Shown: positions 1-6,883, counted from the stretch's first letter. The stretch: DNA of 8,702 nucleotides from Solirubrobacterales bacterium (GCA_013696535.1 JACCYI010000269.1:1-8702); one strand, 5' to 3'. The notes: a model not told the origin generated them from the letters alone. A program made the numbers and translations.

Positions 1-169
1 CCGGGGCCCTGACCGTCTCGCAGCCCGCCTCCGAAGTGGGAGCGGGCGCCGGCGTGCCCTTTTCTTGAGCGCTCCCTCCTTGCGGCCGCGAGGCGTCGTC
101 CTCGCCGCAGGCGACCAGTAGCGCGCCTAGGGCGGCGGCAAGGCAGAACCAGGTGACCAGGCGCAACAT
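1..169 (-). CDS. Lipoprotein, N-terminal part only (gene runs off left edge)
   Basis: An open frame reads from ATG at 169-167 to the window edge without a stop, giving 56 residues. The N-terminus is a type II (lipoprotein) signal peptide: a short start with Arg3, a hydrophobic core at about residues 4-20, and lipobox L-V-A-C with the lipidated cysteine at residue 21. Gly-Glu-Asp-Asp follows, then a low-complexity Gln/Gly/Pro/Ala linker (about 28-48) typical of surface lipoproteins. The mature domain starts near residue 49 with Gly-Cys-Glu-Thr-Val. In Thermoleophilia a similar Gly-Cys-x-x-Val-x-x-Pro segment precedes cyclophilin-type peptidyl-prolyl isomerase domains, so that is a guess at function, no more. 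No good Shine-Dalgarno sequence precedes ATG 169; an in-frame TTG at 178-176 is an alternative start. It lies 44 bp downstream of the histidine kinase on the same strand and could be cotranscribed with it. Confidence 0.72.
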   Translation of the reverse strand, partial: MLRLVTWFCLAAALGALLVACGEDDASRPQGGSAQEKGTPAPAPTSEAGCETVRAP

Positions 170-213
170 CGGCGGCAAGGATAGGTGAGAGCCCCGCCGG
201 TGCGCAGAGGCCC

Positions 214-2727
214 CTACGACGTGCGGACCTCGGTCGAAAGGCCGGTGTACCACGATGCCTGGGTCAACTCCGAGGCGCGCTCGAGCTCCTCGAGAAGCTC
301 GGGCCCGCTGCTCATGGGTCCCTCCCGTCCGACCTCGTGCAGGCGATTGCAGATCTCGGACATCCGGAGCGCGCCGACGCTCGCCGAGCTGCCCTTGAGC
401 TGGTGCGAGGCACGTTGCAACGCTCCGGCGTCACCGATCTCGATCGCCCGGGCGATGTCCGCCAGGCAGACCTGAGACTGGCCGGCGAACAAGCTGACGA
501 GACCCTGATGCATCTCAGTGTCGCCGTCGCACAGCTCCTCGAGCGCGGACCGTTCGAGAAGCGGCGCCCGACCGCTCGACGGTCGGTACGCCGCGATGCC
601 CCCCTGGCCTGACGCGGCGCCCTCGCCGGGCGTGATATCGCTCTTCGAGCTCAGTGACCTCGAGATCGCGTCTCCGAGCGCCTTCGGATCGACGGGCTTT
701 CCGACGTAGTCGTCCATCCCGGCGTCCAGGCACTTCTCCCGGTCGCCCTTCATCGTGTTGGCCGTCATGGCGATGATGGGCACCCGGCGGTCGACGCCTT
801 CACGGCGGCGGATCTCGGCGGTCGTCTCGTAACCGTCGAGCTCGGGCATCTGACAGTCCATGAAGATGGCCTCGTACCGCCGACTCTGGCACATCTCGAG
901 CGCTACACGGCCGTTGGCGGCGACGTCCACACGGAAACCGTGCTTCTCGAGCATCCTGACGGCCACGAGCTGGTTGATCTCGTTGTCCTCGACGAGCAGC
1001 ACCAGGCTTCCGTGATCGTCATGTCCTCCGCCGGCCGCCGACGCAGGCGCGCCATCGGTGCGCCGGGAGTGGCCCACGACGTCCAGGACCCGTGTGATCT
1101 CATCTTGAAGCCGCCCCTGCCGAACGGGCTTGGTCAGGAAGCCGTCGACCCCTGCCGTCGTCTCAACCTCCCGCCCGGTCTGCGAGGAGATGAGCATGAG
1201 GATCGGCACCGTGGCCGCGTGCGACGTCGCGCGGATCGCCTCGGTCAGCTCCGTCCCGGTCATCGCCGGCATCCGGGCGTCGAGCAGCACCAGGTCATAC
1301 GGAAGCCCGGACACGTCGGCCACGCGAAGCATGTCGAGCGCCGCATCGCCGTCGGGCGCCGTCGCGCACGCCATGCCCCAGCCGACGAGCTGGCGCTCCA
1401 GAAGGCTTCGGCTGGTGGCGTTGTCATCGACCGCAAGCACCCGCGTTCCTCCGAGCTCGGGGCGCATGGCGTCGATTGCCTCGCCACCGGACACCGCCTG
1501 CAAGGGCATCGTGAACCAGAAGGTGCTGCCCTCGCCCTCGACGCTCTCCACGCCGATCTCACCGCCCATGAGCCCGACGAGCTGCTTGGAGATCGCCAGC
1601 CCCAGGCCCGTGCCGCCGTACTCGCGCGTAGTCGAGCCGTCCGCTTGCCGGAAGGACTCGAAGATCCGGTGCTTCGAAGCGACCGCGACGCCGATGCCGG
1701 TGTCGGTGACCTCGAAGCGGATCCTCGGTCCCTCCGGGCCCTGCGCCTTCGTCACGTCGGCGCAGACCTCGCCGGCCGCGGTGAACTTGACCGCGTTGGA
1801 CATCAGGTTGGTGAGCACCTGGCGCACCCGGCCGACGTCACCCGAGACGGTTCTCGGCAGGTCGGGGTCGGTCCACGCCAGCAGCTCGACACCCTTGGCG
1901 TGCGCCGGAACCGCGACGACCGAGGCGACGTCCTCGACCAAATCCAGCAGCGCGAACGGCGCCTCGTCGAGCTCGAGCTTTCCGGCCTCGATCTTCGAGA
2001 AGTCGAGGATGTCATCGATGACGGTCATCAGGGCATCGCCTGAAGTCTGCACGGCATCGGCATACTCGCGCTGCTCGTCGGTCAGCACCGTGTCGAGGAG
2101 CAGTCCGCTCACCCCGATCACGCCGTTGAGCGGGGTCCGGATCTCGTGGCTCATGTTCGCCACGAACTCGGACTTGAGACGAGATGCCTCGACGGCCTGC
2201 TCGTGGGCGAGGGTCAGCTCCCGCTGCTCCCGCTTGAACTGCGTCAGGTCGGCGAACGTGAGGCACACGAGCCGCTGGGAGTCCACGTCGACGGTCGAGG
2301 CTCCGACCCACACGGGTATGGGCTGATCGTCACCGCCGATCAGCTCGATCTCGATCATGTCGCCGGCCGCGGATTCTCCGTCATGGACGGCGAGGGCGGC
2401 ATGGTGGCTCTCCACGACGAAGGAGTGCAGCGGTGCTCCCACGATCCGCGAGAGCGGTCGGCCGAGTAGATCTGACAGCCGCCGGTTGGCGTAGAGGACC
2501 ACCCCGTCCTCGGACACCGTGGCCGCGCCGTCGCGCATGGTCTCGACGAACATCCGATAGGTGCGGTCGGCGCTCGAGAGCGTGAACATCTGCTCGCCGG
2601 GAGCGCCGTCGCCCACGATGAGCGCGTCGACTTCACCTGCGCGGATCGCCCGCAGCGTCTCGACCGCCTCGTCGAGGAGCGTGCCCACGTCGGCCGCGCG
2701 CGCGTCGCGCTCGTCGGCCGACCTCAT
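214..2727 (-). CDS. Soluble hybrid histidine kinase (PAS-HisKA-HATPase-REC-REC-Hpt) of the kai operon
   Basis: An 837-residue multidomain sensor kinase with no membrane segment or signal peptide, so cytoplasmic. Visible in order: an N-terminal module (about 17-55) with an Arg-Ala-Gly-Glu-Val-Asp-Ala-Leu signature; a PAS domain (about 56-162); a charged, probably coiled linker (163-185); HisKA with phosphoacceptor His194 in the H-box [10 protein letters not shown]; HATPase_c with N-box Asn311, G1 box DTGIG (342-346), F box (about 355-359) and G2 box GGTGLGLA (371-378); receiver 1 (about 429-548) with Asp434/435, phospho-Asp483 and Lys533; receiver 2 (about 574-692) with Glu580/Asp581, phospho-Asp624, Thr655 and Lys677; and an Hpt domain (about 722-825) with His775 in HQLKGSS. 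All catalytic residues appear intact, so a His-Asp-Asp/His relay within one chain is predicted. No DNA-binding or output domain is present, so the phosphoryl group should pass to a regulator encoded elsewhere. ATG 2727 overlaps the kaiB-2 stop (ATGA) and is preceded by a purine-rich GGGGAAGGGG. The position as last gene of kaiC-kaiB-kaiB suggests it reads the Kai state. Confidence 0.95.
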   Translation of the reverse strand: MRSADERDARAADVGTLLDEAVETLRAIRAGEVDALIVGDGAPGEQMFTLSSADRTYRMFVETMRDGAATVSEDGVVLYANRRLSDLLGRPLSRIVGAPLHSFVVESHHAALAVHDGESAAGDMIEIELIGGDDQPIPVWVGASTVDVDSQRLVCLTFADLTQFKREQRELTLAHEQAVEASRLKSEFVANMSHEIRTPLNGVIGVSGLLLDTVLTDEQREYADAVQTSGDALMTVIDDILDFSKIEAGKLELDEAPFALLDLVEDVASVVAVPAHAKGVELLAWTDPDLPRTVSGDVGRVRQVLTNLMSNAVKFTAAGEVCADVTKAQGPEGPRIRFEVTDTGIGVAVASKHRIFESFRQADGSTTREYGGTGLGLAISKQLVGLMGGEIGVESVEGEGSTFWFTMPLQAVSGGEAIDAMRPELGGTRVLAVDDNATSRSLLERQLVGWGMACATAPDGDAALDMLRVADVSGLPYDLVLLDARMPAMTGTELTEAIRATSHAATVPILMLISSQTGREVETTAGVDGFLTKPVRQGRLQDEITRVLDVVGHSRRTDGAPASAAGGGHDDHGSLVLLVEDNEINQLVAVRMLEKHGFRVDVAANGRVALEMCQSRRYEAIFMDCQMPELDGYETTAEIRRREGVDRRVPIIAMTANTMKGDREKCLDAGMDDYVGKPVDPKALGDAISRSLSSKSDITPGEGAASGQGGIAAYRPSSGRAPLLERSALEELCDGDTEMHQGLVSLFAGQSQVCLADIARAIEIGDAGALQRASHQLKGSSASVGALRMSEICNRLHEVGREGPMSSGPELLEELERASELTQASWYTGLSTEVRTS

Positions 2728-3080
2728 CGCCCCTTCCCCGCGTCGACTTGATGGGCGTCGCGCAAGTCGAACGCGACCAGGACGCGGTCGCTGTCAGACA
2801 AGTCGCCCACGAGCATGCGCTCGGGCGCGGGCGCATCCTTGAGCAACGTCGGGGTGGCGAGCACCCTGCGATCCATGGCCAGTTCCGGATCGTCATTGAC
2901 GTCGACGATGGTCAGGTCGTACCGGCCGTCGAGATGGGCTTCGCAGAGCCCCTGGACGTCCTGGATCGCTCGCGACGAGGAGGAGGACGCGCCGTTGACG
3001 AACAACGTGAGCTCGTAGCGGGCGCCCTCGAGCTTCGCGAGGGCGGCTTCCAGCCGCTGGAGTGCCGTATCGGCTGCCAT
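2724..3080 (-). CDS. kaiB: Diverged KaiB-family protein (second copy)
   Basis: A 118-residue KaiB homologue. Thioredoxin-like KaiB landmarks are visible: the first strand around residues 22-29, the TPTL motif (76-79), and the C-terminal [10 protein letters not shown] segment (91-100). By hand it matches the neighbouring copy at about 37 of 83 aligned positions, so it is an old duplicate, not a recent one. It differs from canonical KaiB in three ways. A run of five serines (32-36) replaces the N/Q-x-P-x-S loop at the start of the first helix. The K-L-P-x-P-x-R-K motif reads K-D-A-P-A-P-E-R-M (81-89). There is an extra N-terminal helix-like stretch (about 1-20). KaiB binds the CI ring of KaiC after switching fold; whether this copy still does is unknown. 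The start at ATG 3080 lies 3 nt after the kaiB-1 stop, with AAGGGA inside the last kaiB-1 codons as ribosome binding site. Its stop overlaps the kinase start. Confidence 0.93.
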   Translation of the reverse strand: MAADTALQRLEAALAKLEGARYELTLFVNGASSSSSRAIQDVQGLCEAHLDGRYDLTIVDVNDDPELAMDRRVLATPTLLKDAPAPERMLVGDLSDSDRVLVAFDLRDAHQVDAGKGR

Positions 3081-3083
3081 CGG

Positions 3084-3410
3084 TCAGTCATCCCTTCTCA
3101 AGAGCTCGAGTCCGACGATCACGCGCTCTGAGTCGGAGAGGTCACCGATGATCTTGCGGGTCGGTTCCGGGAGCTTCCGGACCAGCGTCGGGATCGCGAT
3201 GATCTCGTCCTCCAGGGCGAGCTTGGGATCGTCGGCGAGATCGATGACCTCGATCTCATAGCGCGACTGCAAGTGGTCCTCGCACAGTCGCTTGAGGTTG
3301 GCCAGCGCCTTGAGCGACTTGGGCGACTGGCCGGCGACGTAGAGTCGCAGGTGGCAGAATGTCTCCTCCGGGATCGCCTCGGAGGCTTCGGTGGCGCTCT
3401 GGACGGTCAT
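3084..3410 (-). CDS. kaiB: KaiB-family circadian-clock-like protein (canonical copy)
   Basis: A 108-residue KaiB homologue, close to the usual length of about 100. After a variable 20-residue N-terminus comes [10 protein letters not shown] (21-30), followed by a Ser-x-x-Ala helix start, the IPTL motif (73-76) with its conserved proline, and [15 protein letters not shown] (79-93). That last stretch is nearly identical to the hallmark C-terminal motif of cyanobacterial KaiB. In cyanobacteria KaiB is a metamorphic protein that switches from a tetrameric ground fold to a thioredoxin-like monomer and binds the KaiC CI ring. The fold-switch region looks conserved here, so KaiC binding is a reasonable inference. 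ATG 3410 overlaps the kaiC stop as ATGA. No strong ribosome binding site precedes it, so translation is probably coupled to kaiC. No KaiA homologue is seen in the window. Confidence 0.96.
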   Translation of the reverse strand: MTVQSATEASEAIPEETFCHLRLYVAGQSPKSLKALANLKRLCEDHLQSRYEIEVIDLADDPKLALEDEIIAIPTLVRKLPEPTRKIIGDLSDSERVIVGLELLRRDD

Positions 3411-5002
3411 CGCGTGCCTGCCACAGGGAGGCCGTCGCCGCGCGCGACGTCGAGCGAGAAACCCTCGCCGCCATCCGGCTCGCCGGGCTCCCGACCGCTT
3501 CGCGACCGCTGGTTGGCCTCCTGCTCGAGGCGCGCAGAGCCCGTGAGCACTTCTCCACGCCCGTGCGGGCCGGCCAGAACGATCCCGTGCTCCGTGAGCA
3601 GGAATTCTCGGATCTGGTTGGAGTGCGCCATCCCGCGGGCCTTGAGCACCGAGAGCGAGCGGTTGCGCTCCTCGTTGATCTCATGGGTGTTGAGCAGGAG
3701 CCAGACGTCGATCAGGGCCGCGATCTGGTGGTTGGCCTGCTCGAGCTGGAGGTCCTGGTCCAGGCTGGTGAAGAGCGCGGTGATGCCCCTGACCTTGAGG
3801 AAGTCGACCTGGCGGGTCAGCATCGCCGACACGTCCCGACTGGCGCCCGCGGTCAGGAGATCGGAGATCGGATCGATCACCACGACGGACGGCTCGAACT
3901 CTGCGACGAGGTCCTGCATCGAGGAGAGATGAGCTTCCAGGCCGAGCAGGCTGGGCCGCACGCACTTGAACTGCAGCAGCCCCTGGCGGACCCACTGCCC
4001 GAGGTCCATGCCCACCGAGCCCATGTTGCGGACGATCTGGGCCTCGGACTCCTCGAAGGCGAAGTACAGCGCCCGCTCACCACGCCGGCACGCCGCGTCG
4101 CAGAACTGGGCGGCGACCGTCGACTTGCCGGTGCCCGCCGTCCCGCTCACGAGGATCGAGCTGCCCCTGAGCACCCCCTGTCCCCCGAGCATCTCGTCGA
4201 GCCGGTCGACGCCCATGGAGAACGTCTCGCCGGAGGCATCGTGCTCGAGCCCCAGCGAGGTGATGGGAACCACCGACACGCCGCCCTTGCCGATCAGGAA
4301 CGGGTACTCGTTCGTGCCGTGCAGCGAGCCGCGGTACTTGAGCACGCGGAGCCGTCGGGTGGAGGTCTCCTCGCTCACGCGGTGGTCGAGCACGATCACG
4401 CAATCGGAGACGTACTCCTCGATGCCGTAGCGCGTCAACGACCCGTCGCCTCGCTCGCCGGTGATGATCGCGGTCACGCCGCGATCCTTGAGCCAGCGGA
4501 ACAGCCGGCGCAGCTCGGCACGGAGCGTCGCGGTGTCCGAGAAGGCCCCGAAGAGATTCTCGATCGTGTCGATCACGACGCGGTCGGCGCCGACCGCGTC
4601 GATGGACGCTCCGAGGCGGATGAACAGACCCTCGAGATCCCAGGAACCGGACTGCTCGATCTCGCTCGGCTCGATGTTCACGTTGTCGAGCGCGAGCTTG
4701 CCGTCGGCTTCGAGCTGGGCCAGATCGAAGCCGAGCGACGCGACGTTGGCGATCAGGTCCTCTCGAGTCTCCTCGAAGGCCAGGAACACCCCGTGCTCTC
4801 CGTGCTCGGTGATACCGCGGACGAGGAACTCGATCCCGAGCAGCGTCTTGCCGCAGCCTGCCGGACCACAGATCAGCGTCGGACGACCGCGCGGGAGACC
4901 GCCTCCCGTCACTTCATCGAGTCCGTGGATCCCGGTCGGCGCCTTCGGGAGTGGCTTGAGGCCGCCCGCGGGTTGCGCCGCGAGCAGCGTGTCATTCTTC
5001 AT
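3407..5002 (-). CDS. kaiC: KaiC-family double-domain ATPase (KaiC2-like), alanines at the phosphorylation positions
   Basis: A 531-residue RecA-like tandem ATPase. The CI domain (about 20-250) has Walker A GPAGCGKT (46-53), catalytic Glu77/Glu78 and a Walker B ending at Asp145. The CII domain (about 258-475) has Walker A GTAGTGKS (287-294), Glu317/Glu318 and a Walker B ending at Asp377. The C-terminal segment with [15 protein letters not shown] (455-469) and VLTGSAR (485-491) resembles the KaiC2 group of non-cyanobacterial and secondary cyanobacterial KaiCs. Aligning the I-S-T-I-T-D phosphosite motif of Synechococcus KaiC puts alanines at 428 and 429 (codons at 3721-3716) where S431/T432 would be, and Ala423 where T426 would be. 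ATP binding and hydrolysis look possible; classical autophosphorylation does not. After about residue 495 comes a short Gly/Pro/Arg-rich tail. ATG 5002 has a good ribosome binding site (GGAAAGGA) and is the first gene of kaiC-kaiB-kaiB-kinase. Confidence 0.96.
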   Translation of the reverse strand: MKNDTLLAAQPAGGLKPLPKAPTGIHGLDEVTGGGLPRGRPTLICGPAGCGKTLLGIEFLVRGITEHGEHGVFLAFEETREDLIANVASLGFDLAQLEADGKLALDNVNIEPSEIEQSGSWDLEGLFIRLGASIDAVGADRVVIDTIENLFGAFSDTATLRAELRRLFRWLKDRGVTAIITGERGDGSLTRYGIEEYVSDCVIVLDHRVSEETSTRRLRVLKYRGSLHGTNEYPFLIGKGGVSVVPITSLGLEHDASGETFSMGVDRLDEMLGGQGVLRGSSILVSGTAGTGKSTVAAQFCDAACRRGERALYFAFEESEAQIVRNMGSVGMDLGQWVRQGLLQFKCVRPSLLGLEAHLSSMQDLVAEFEPSVVVIDPISDLLTAGASRDVSAMLTRQVDFLKVRGITALFTSLDQDLQLEQANHQIAALIDVWLLLNTHEINEERNRSLSVLKARGMAHSNQIREFLLTEHGIVLAGPHGRGEVLTGSARLEQEANQRSRSGREPGEPDGGEGFSLDVARGDGLPVAGTR

Positions 5003-5007
5003 CGGTA

Positions 5008-5015
5008 TCCTTTCC
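5008..5015 (-). promoter_or_regulatory. Ribosome binding site of kaiC
   Basis: The minus strand reads GGAAAGGA five nt upstream of ATG 5002. It is the clearest Shine-Dalgarno sequence in the left block and decides the kaiC start. Its first three bases lie in the 3' arm of the hairpin at 5013-5027. Confidence 0.7.
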
Positions 5016-5027
5016 GCTCGAAGCGGA
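5013..5027 (-). other. Small perfect hairpin in the kaiC leader, abutting the ribosome binding site
   Basis: The minus strand has perfect 6-base arms TCCGCT and AGCGGA around a TCG loop (or 5-base arms closed by C-G around TTCGA). The 3' arm ends inside GGAAAGGA, so folding would mask part of the ribosome binding site and leave AAGGA exposed. It lacks a following U-tract, so it is not an intrinsic terminator. A regulatory role is inference; six-base palindromes do occur by chance in G+C-rich DNA. Confidence 0.35.
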
Positions 5028-5168
5028 GGCTGGGGTGGGCGCCCGTCAGGGGTGACCGGTTCGGCTCGAGCGGCCGTGGAGTCGGTGGGCGGGGCGCTCT
5101 CGTGTATCGGACACCCGGCCGACGAACTTGAGCGCGCCAGGAGGGCATTCGCAGGCGAGGCGGCGATA

Positions 5169-5984
5169 ATGGGTCGCTTGGTCCTCTCCAGCGCACTTGA
5201 CCCCTACGCCCACGTCCTGCTCGACCTGGATGGATGCCTGTGGCTCGGGGACCGCCCGACCGCACGGGCGGTGCAGGCGGTCGCGGCGCTGCGCGAGGCG
5301 GGCAAGAAGCTCATGTTCTGCACGAACGACCCGCAGCGCTCCGCCGAGGACTTTGTCAGAAAGCTCTGGCGCCTGGGCTTCCAGGCTTCCGTGGACGAGA
5401 TCGCATCGGTGGGCGGCGCGGTACAGCACGGTCTCGCCCAGCGCCGCGACGGCGGCTCCGCGTTCGTCATCGGCGCCCAGTCGCTCGTCGATCACGTCGC
5501 GGCGGCGGGTCTGAGGGTGGTCAACAACACCGAGTTCGCTACACGCGCCGACGTGGTCGTCGTCTCAAATCACGACGGCTTCGACTTCCGCGAGCTGCGG
5601 ATCGCCACCCAGGCCATCCTGCGCGGAGCCGAGCTCGTGGGCACCTCACGGGACGCCACCTATCCCATGCCCGACGGCCCGTGGCCCGGGTCGGGCGCGG
5701 TGCTGGCCGCCGTGGAAGCCGCCGCGGAACGCCCGGCGGACTGGATGGCCGGAAAGCCCGAGCCCGCGTTCTACACCGCCGCGCTCGAGCGGCTGGGTCC
5801 GGGCCGGGCACTGGGAGTCGGTGACCGGCTTGACTCAGACGTGGCGGGCGCCCACGGCGCGGGAATGGACGCCGCCCTGGTGCTCACGGGCTCCTCCACC
5901 CGGGCCCAAGCCGCCGCAGCCGATCCACCGCCGCGACACGTGGCCGAGTCGCTCGCCGATCTCGTGCTGCGGGCTGACGCTTGA
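5169..5984 (+). CDS. HAD-IIA (NagD/4-nitrophenylphosphatase-like) phosphatase
   Basis: A 271-residue haloacid-dehalogenase superfamily hydrolase, about the normal length for subfamily IIA. Motif I is DLDGCLW with nucleophile Asp19 and general acid Asp21. Motif II is C-T-N (51-53). The C2-type cap lies between about residues 75 and 190. Motif III is Lys196 in A-G-K-P-E-P, and motif IV is GDRLDSD with Asp219 and Asp224. Proteins of this type remove phosphate from small molecules such as sugar phosphates, glycerol phosphate or p-nitrophenyl phosphate; the substrate cannot be told here. The frame stays open far upstream, but that part is antisense to kaiC, so ATG 5169 is chosen, with a modest AGGCGAGG (5153-5160) eight nt upstream. 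GTG codons around 5077-5086 are possible but less likely starts. It is the first gene of an operon with a lipid kinase and murT, which hints at a phospholipid or envelope-related substrate. Confidence 0.92.
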   Translation: MGRLVLSSALDPYAHVLLDLDGCLWLGDRPTARAVQAVAALREAGKKLMFCTNDPQRSAEDFVRKLWRLGFQASVDEIASVGGAVQHGLAQRRDGGSAFVIGAQSLVDHVAAAGLRVVNNTEFATRADVVVVSNHDGFDFRELRIATQAILRGAELVGTSRDATYPMPDGPWPGSGAVLAAVEAAAERPADWMAGKPEPAFYTAALERLGPGRALGVGDRLDSDVAGAHGAGMDAALVLTGSSTRAQAAAADPPPRHVAESLADLVLRADA

Positions 5985-5998
5985 GTCCCCTCTCGCGC

Positions 5999-6883
5999 AT
6001 GGACGCGGAGCTCTCCCTCTCCCTCATCGTGAACCCGAGCGCCGGAGGCGGGCGCGCCGCCCACGCGCTTCCCGGCGTCGAAGCGGCGCTGCGGGCCCAC
6101 GGATTCGCGTTCCACGTCGAGCGCACGACGAGCCTCGACGACGCTCGCGCGCTCGCGCGCGCGGCACTGGGAGACGGAGAACTTGCCGTGGCGATGGGCG
6201 GCGACGGCCTCATCGGAGCCGTGGCGGGCGAGCTGCACTCGACGGGAGGCATTCTCGGCGTGCTGCCGGGCGGCCGGGGCAACGACTTCGCGCGCAAGCT
6301 CGGCATCCCCGCCGATCCTGTCGCGGCCTGCTCGACGCTTGCCGCGGGCACGACTCGCGCGATCGACGTCGCCGAGCTCGGAGGGCGCACTTATCTCGGC
6401 ATCGCCTCCGCCGGCCTTGACTCAGACGTCCAGGCCATCGCCAACGCGACGCGCCTTCCCCTCGGGACGTTCGTCTACCTGTACGGGACGCTGCGGGCCC
6501 TGTGGTCCTGGCGGCCCGCCCGATGGGAGGTGGTCCTCGACGGGACCCCACGGACCTTCGTGGGCTATTCGGTCGCGGTGTGCAACACCGGCGTCTTCGG
6601 CGGCGGGATGCGCCTGGCACCCCACGCGGATCTCGAAGACGGCCTGCTCGACGTCGTCCTCACGGAGTCATCGTCGAAGGCGCGCTTTTTGGCCAACCTC
6701 CCGCGCGTGTTCCGTGGGACCCACATCCACGACCCGACGGTGACCGTCCTGCGAGCGCGAGAAGTGACCTTCGGCGCCGACCGTCCCTTCGTCGCCTGCG
6801 CCGACGGCGATCCGATCGCCGACCTCCCCGCCACGGTCCGGGTCCTGCCGGGGGCCCTGCGCGTCGTGGCGCCCGTCGCGTGA
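5999..6883 (+). CDS. Diacylglycerol kinase catalytic-domain lipid kinase
   Basis: A 294-residue protein of the DAGK/YegS/BmrU lipid-kinase family, which phosphorylates diacylglycerol or related lipids with ATP at the inner membrane face. Visible motifs: a VNPSAGGGRA phosphate-binding loop (11-20), GGDG (67-70), PGGRGNDFAR (90-99), GGGMRLAPHADLEDGLLDVV (201-220), and the C-terminal D-G-D-P with a PGALRVVAP end (269-292), so the chain is complete at both ends. The nucleotide-binding motif is unusual: GGDG is followed by L-I-G-A-V, whereas the common form is T-x-N-E-V. Related actinobacterial proteins appear to share this, so it may be a subfamily trait. ATG 5999 is 14 nt after the HAD stop. A TTG at 5981 overlapping that stop (TTGA) would add six residues and is almost as plausible, since neither has a clear ribosome binding site. 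The stop codon shares its last base with the murT start. Confidence 0.93.
   Translation: MDAELSLSLIVNPSAGGGRAAHALPGVEAALRAHGFAFHVERTTSLDDARALARAALGDGELAVAMGGDGLIGAVAGELHSTGGILGVLPGGRGNDFARKLGIPADPVAACSTLAAGTTRAIDVAELGGRTYLGIASAGLDSDVQAIANATRLPLGTFVYLYGTLRALWSWRPARWEVVLDGTPRTFVGYSVAVCNTGVFGGGMRLAPHADLEDGLLDVVLTESSSKARFLANLPRVFRGTHIHDPTVTVLRAREVTFGADRPFVACADGDPIADLPATVRVLPGALRVVAPVA

Larger units (their letters stand above)
5003..5168. promoter_or_regulatory. Divergent intergenic region between kaiC and the HAD phosphatase operon
   Basis: This 166-bp stretch separates two head-to-head operons and is the only sizeable space available for their promoters. I see no convincing -35/-10 pair on either strand. 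Possible elements are GTGT-5 nt-ACAC at 5102-5114, the 8-bp palindrome GCTCGAGC at 5064-5071, and GATAAT at 5165-5170 touching the HAD start. On the plus side an AGGAGGG (5139-5145) sits too far (23 nt) from ATG 5169 to be its usual ribosome binding site. The call as a promoter region rests on gene orientation, not on recognised boxes. Confidence 0.5.

Noticed and set aside
170..213. Terminator after the histidine kinase
   Set aside because: The 44-bp gap has G+C-rich runs (GGGGCC, GGGGC), but these are not complementary to each other and no U-tract follows.
940..2326. Two long plus-strand frames (940-2043 and 1130-2326) opposite the histidine kinase
   Set aside because: Compositionally biased translations without motifs, fully overlapping a kinase whose catalytic boxes are all in place.
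3407..3525. Frameshift as explanation for the short KaiC tail
   Set aside because: The other minus-strand frames across this region give no coiled-coil sequence, and the stop overlaps the kaiB start as ATGA, which looks evolved rather than accidental.
5102..5114. GTGT-5 nt-ACAC as an operator in the divergent region
   Set aside because: Arms of only four bases with no extension; too weak to call a site without conservation data.
3359..5131. Long open frame on the plus strand antisense to kaiC (590 codons)
   Set aside because: It mirrors kaiC codon positions. Its product is an Arg/Glu/His/Val-rich mix with no recognisable fold, as expected opposite a G+C-rich gene. kaiC on the other strand is unmistakable.
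4461..5168. Upstream extension of the HAD phosphatase frame
   Set aside because: The extension is antisense to kaiC and its translation is Ser/Arg/Pro-rich with no similarity to HAD N-termini. The HAD fold begins just after ATG 5169.
5165..5180. GATAAT as a -10 box for a leaderless HAD transcript starting at TTG 5178
   Set aside because: No -35-like hexamer 16-18 nt upstream, and ATG 5169 has an acceptable ribosome binding site. The match is probably coincidence.
6502..6882. Upstream extension of the murT frame
   Set aside because: It lies wholly within the lipid-kinase gene in another frame and reads as Arg/Pro/Gly-rich noise. MurT homology begins at ATG 6883.
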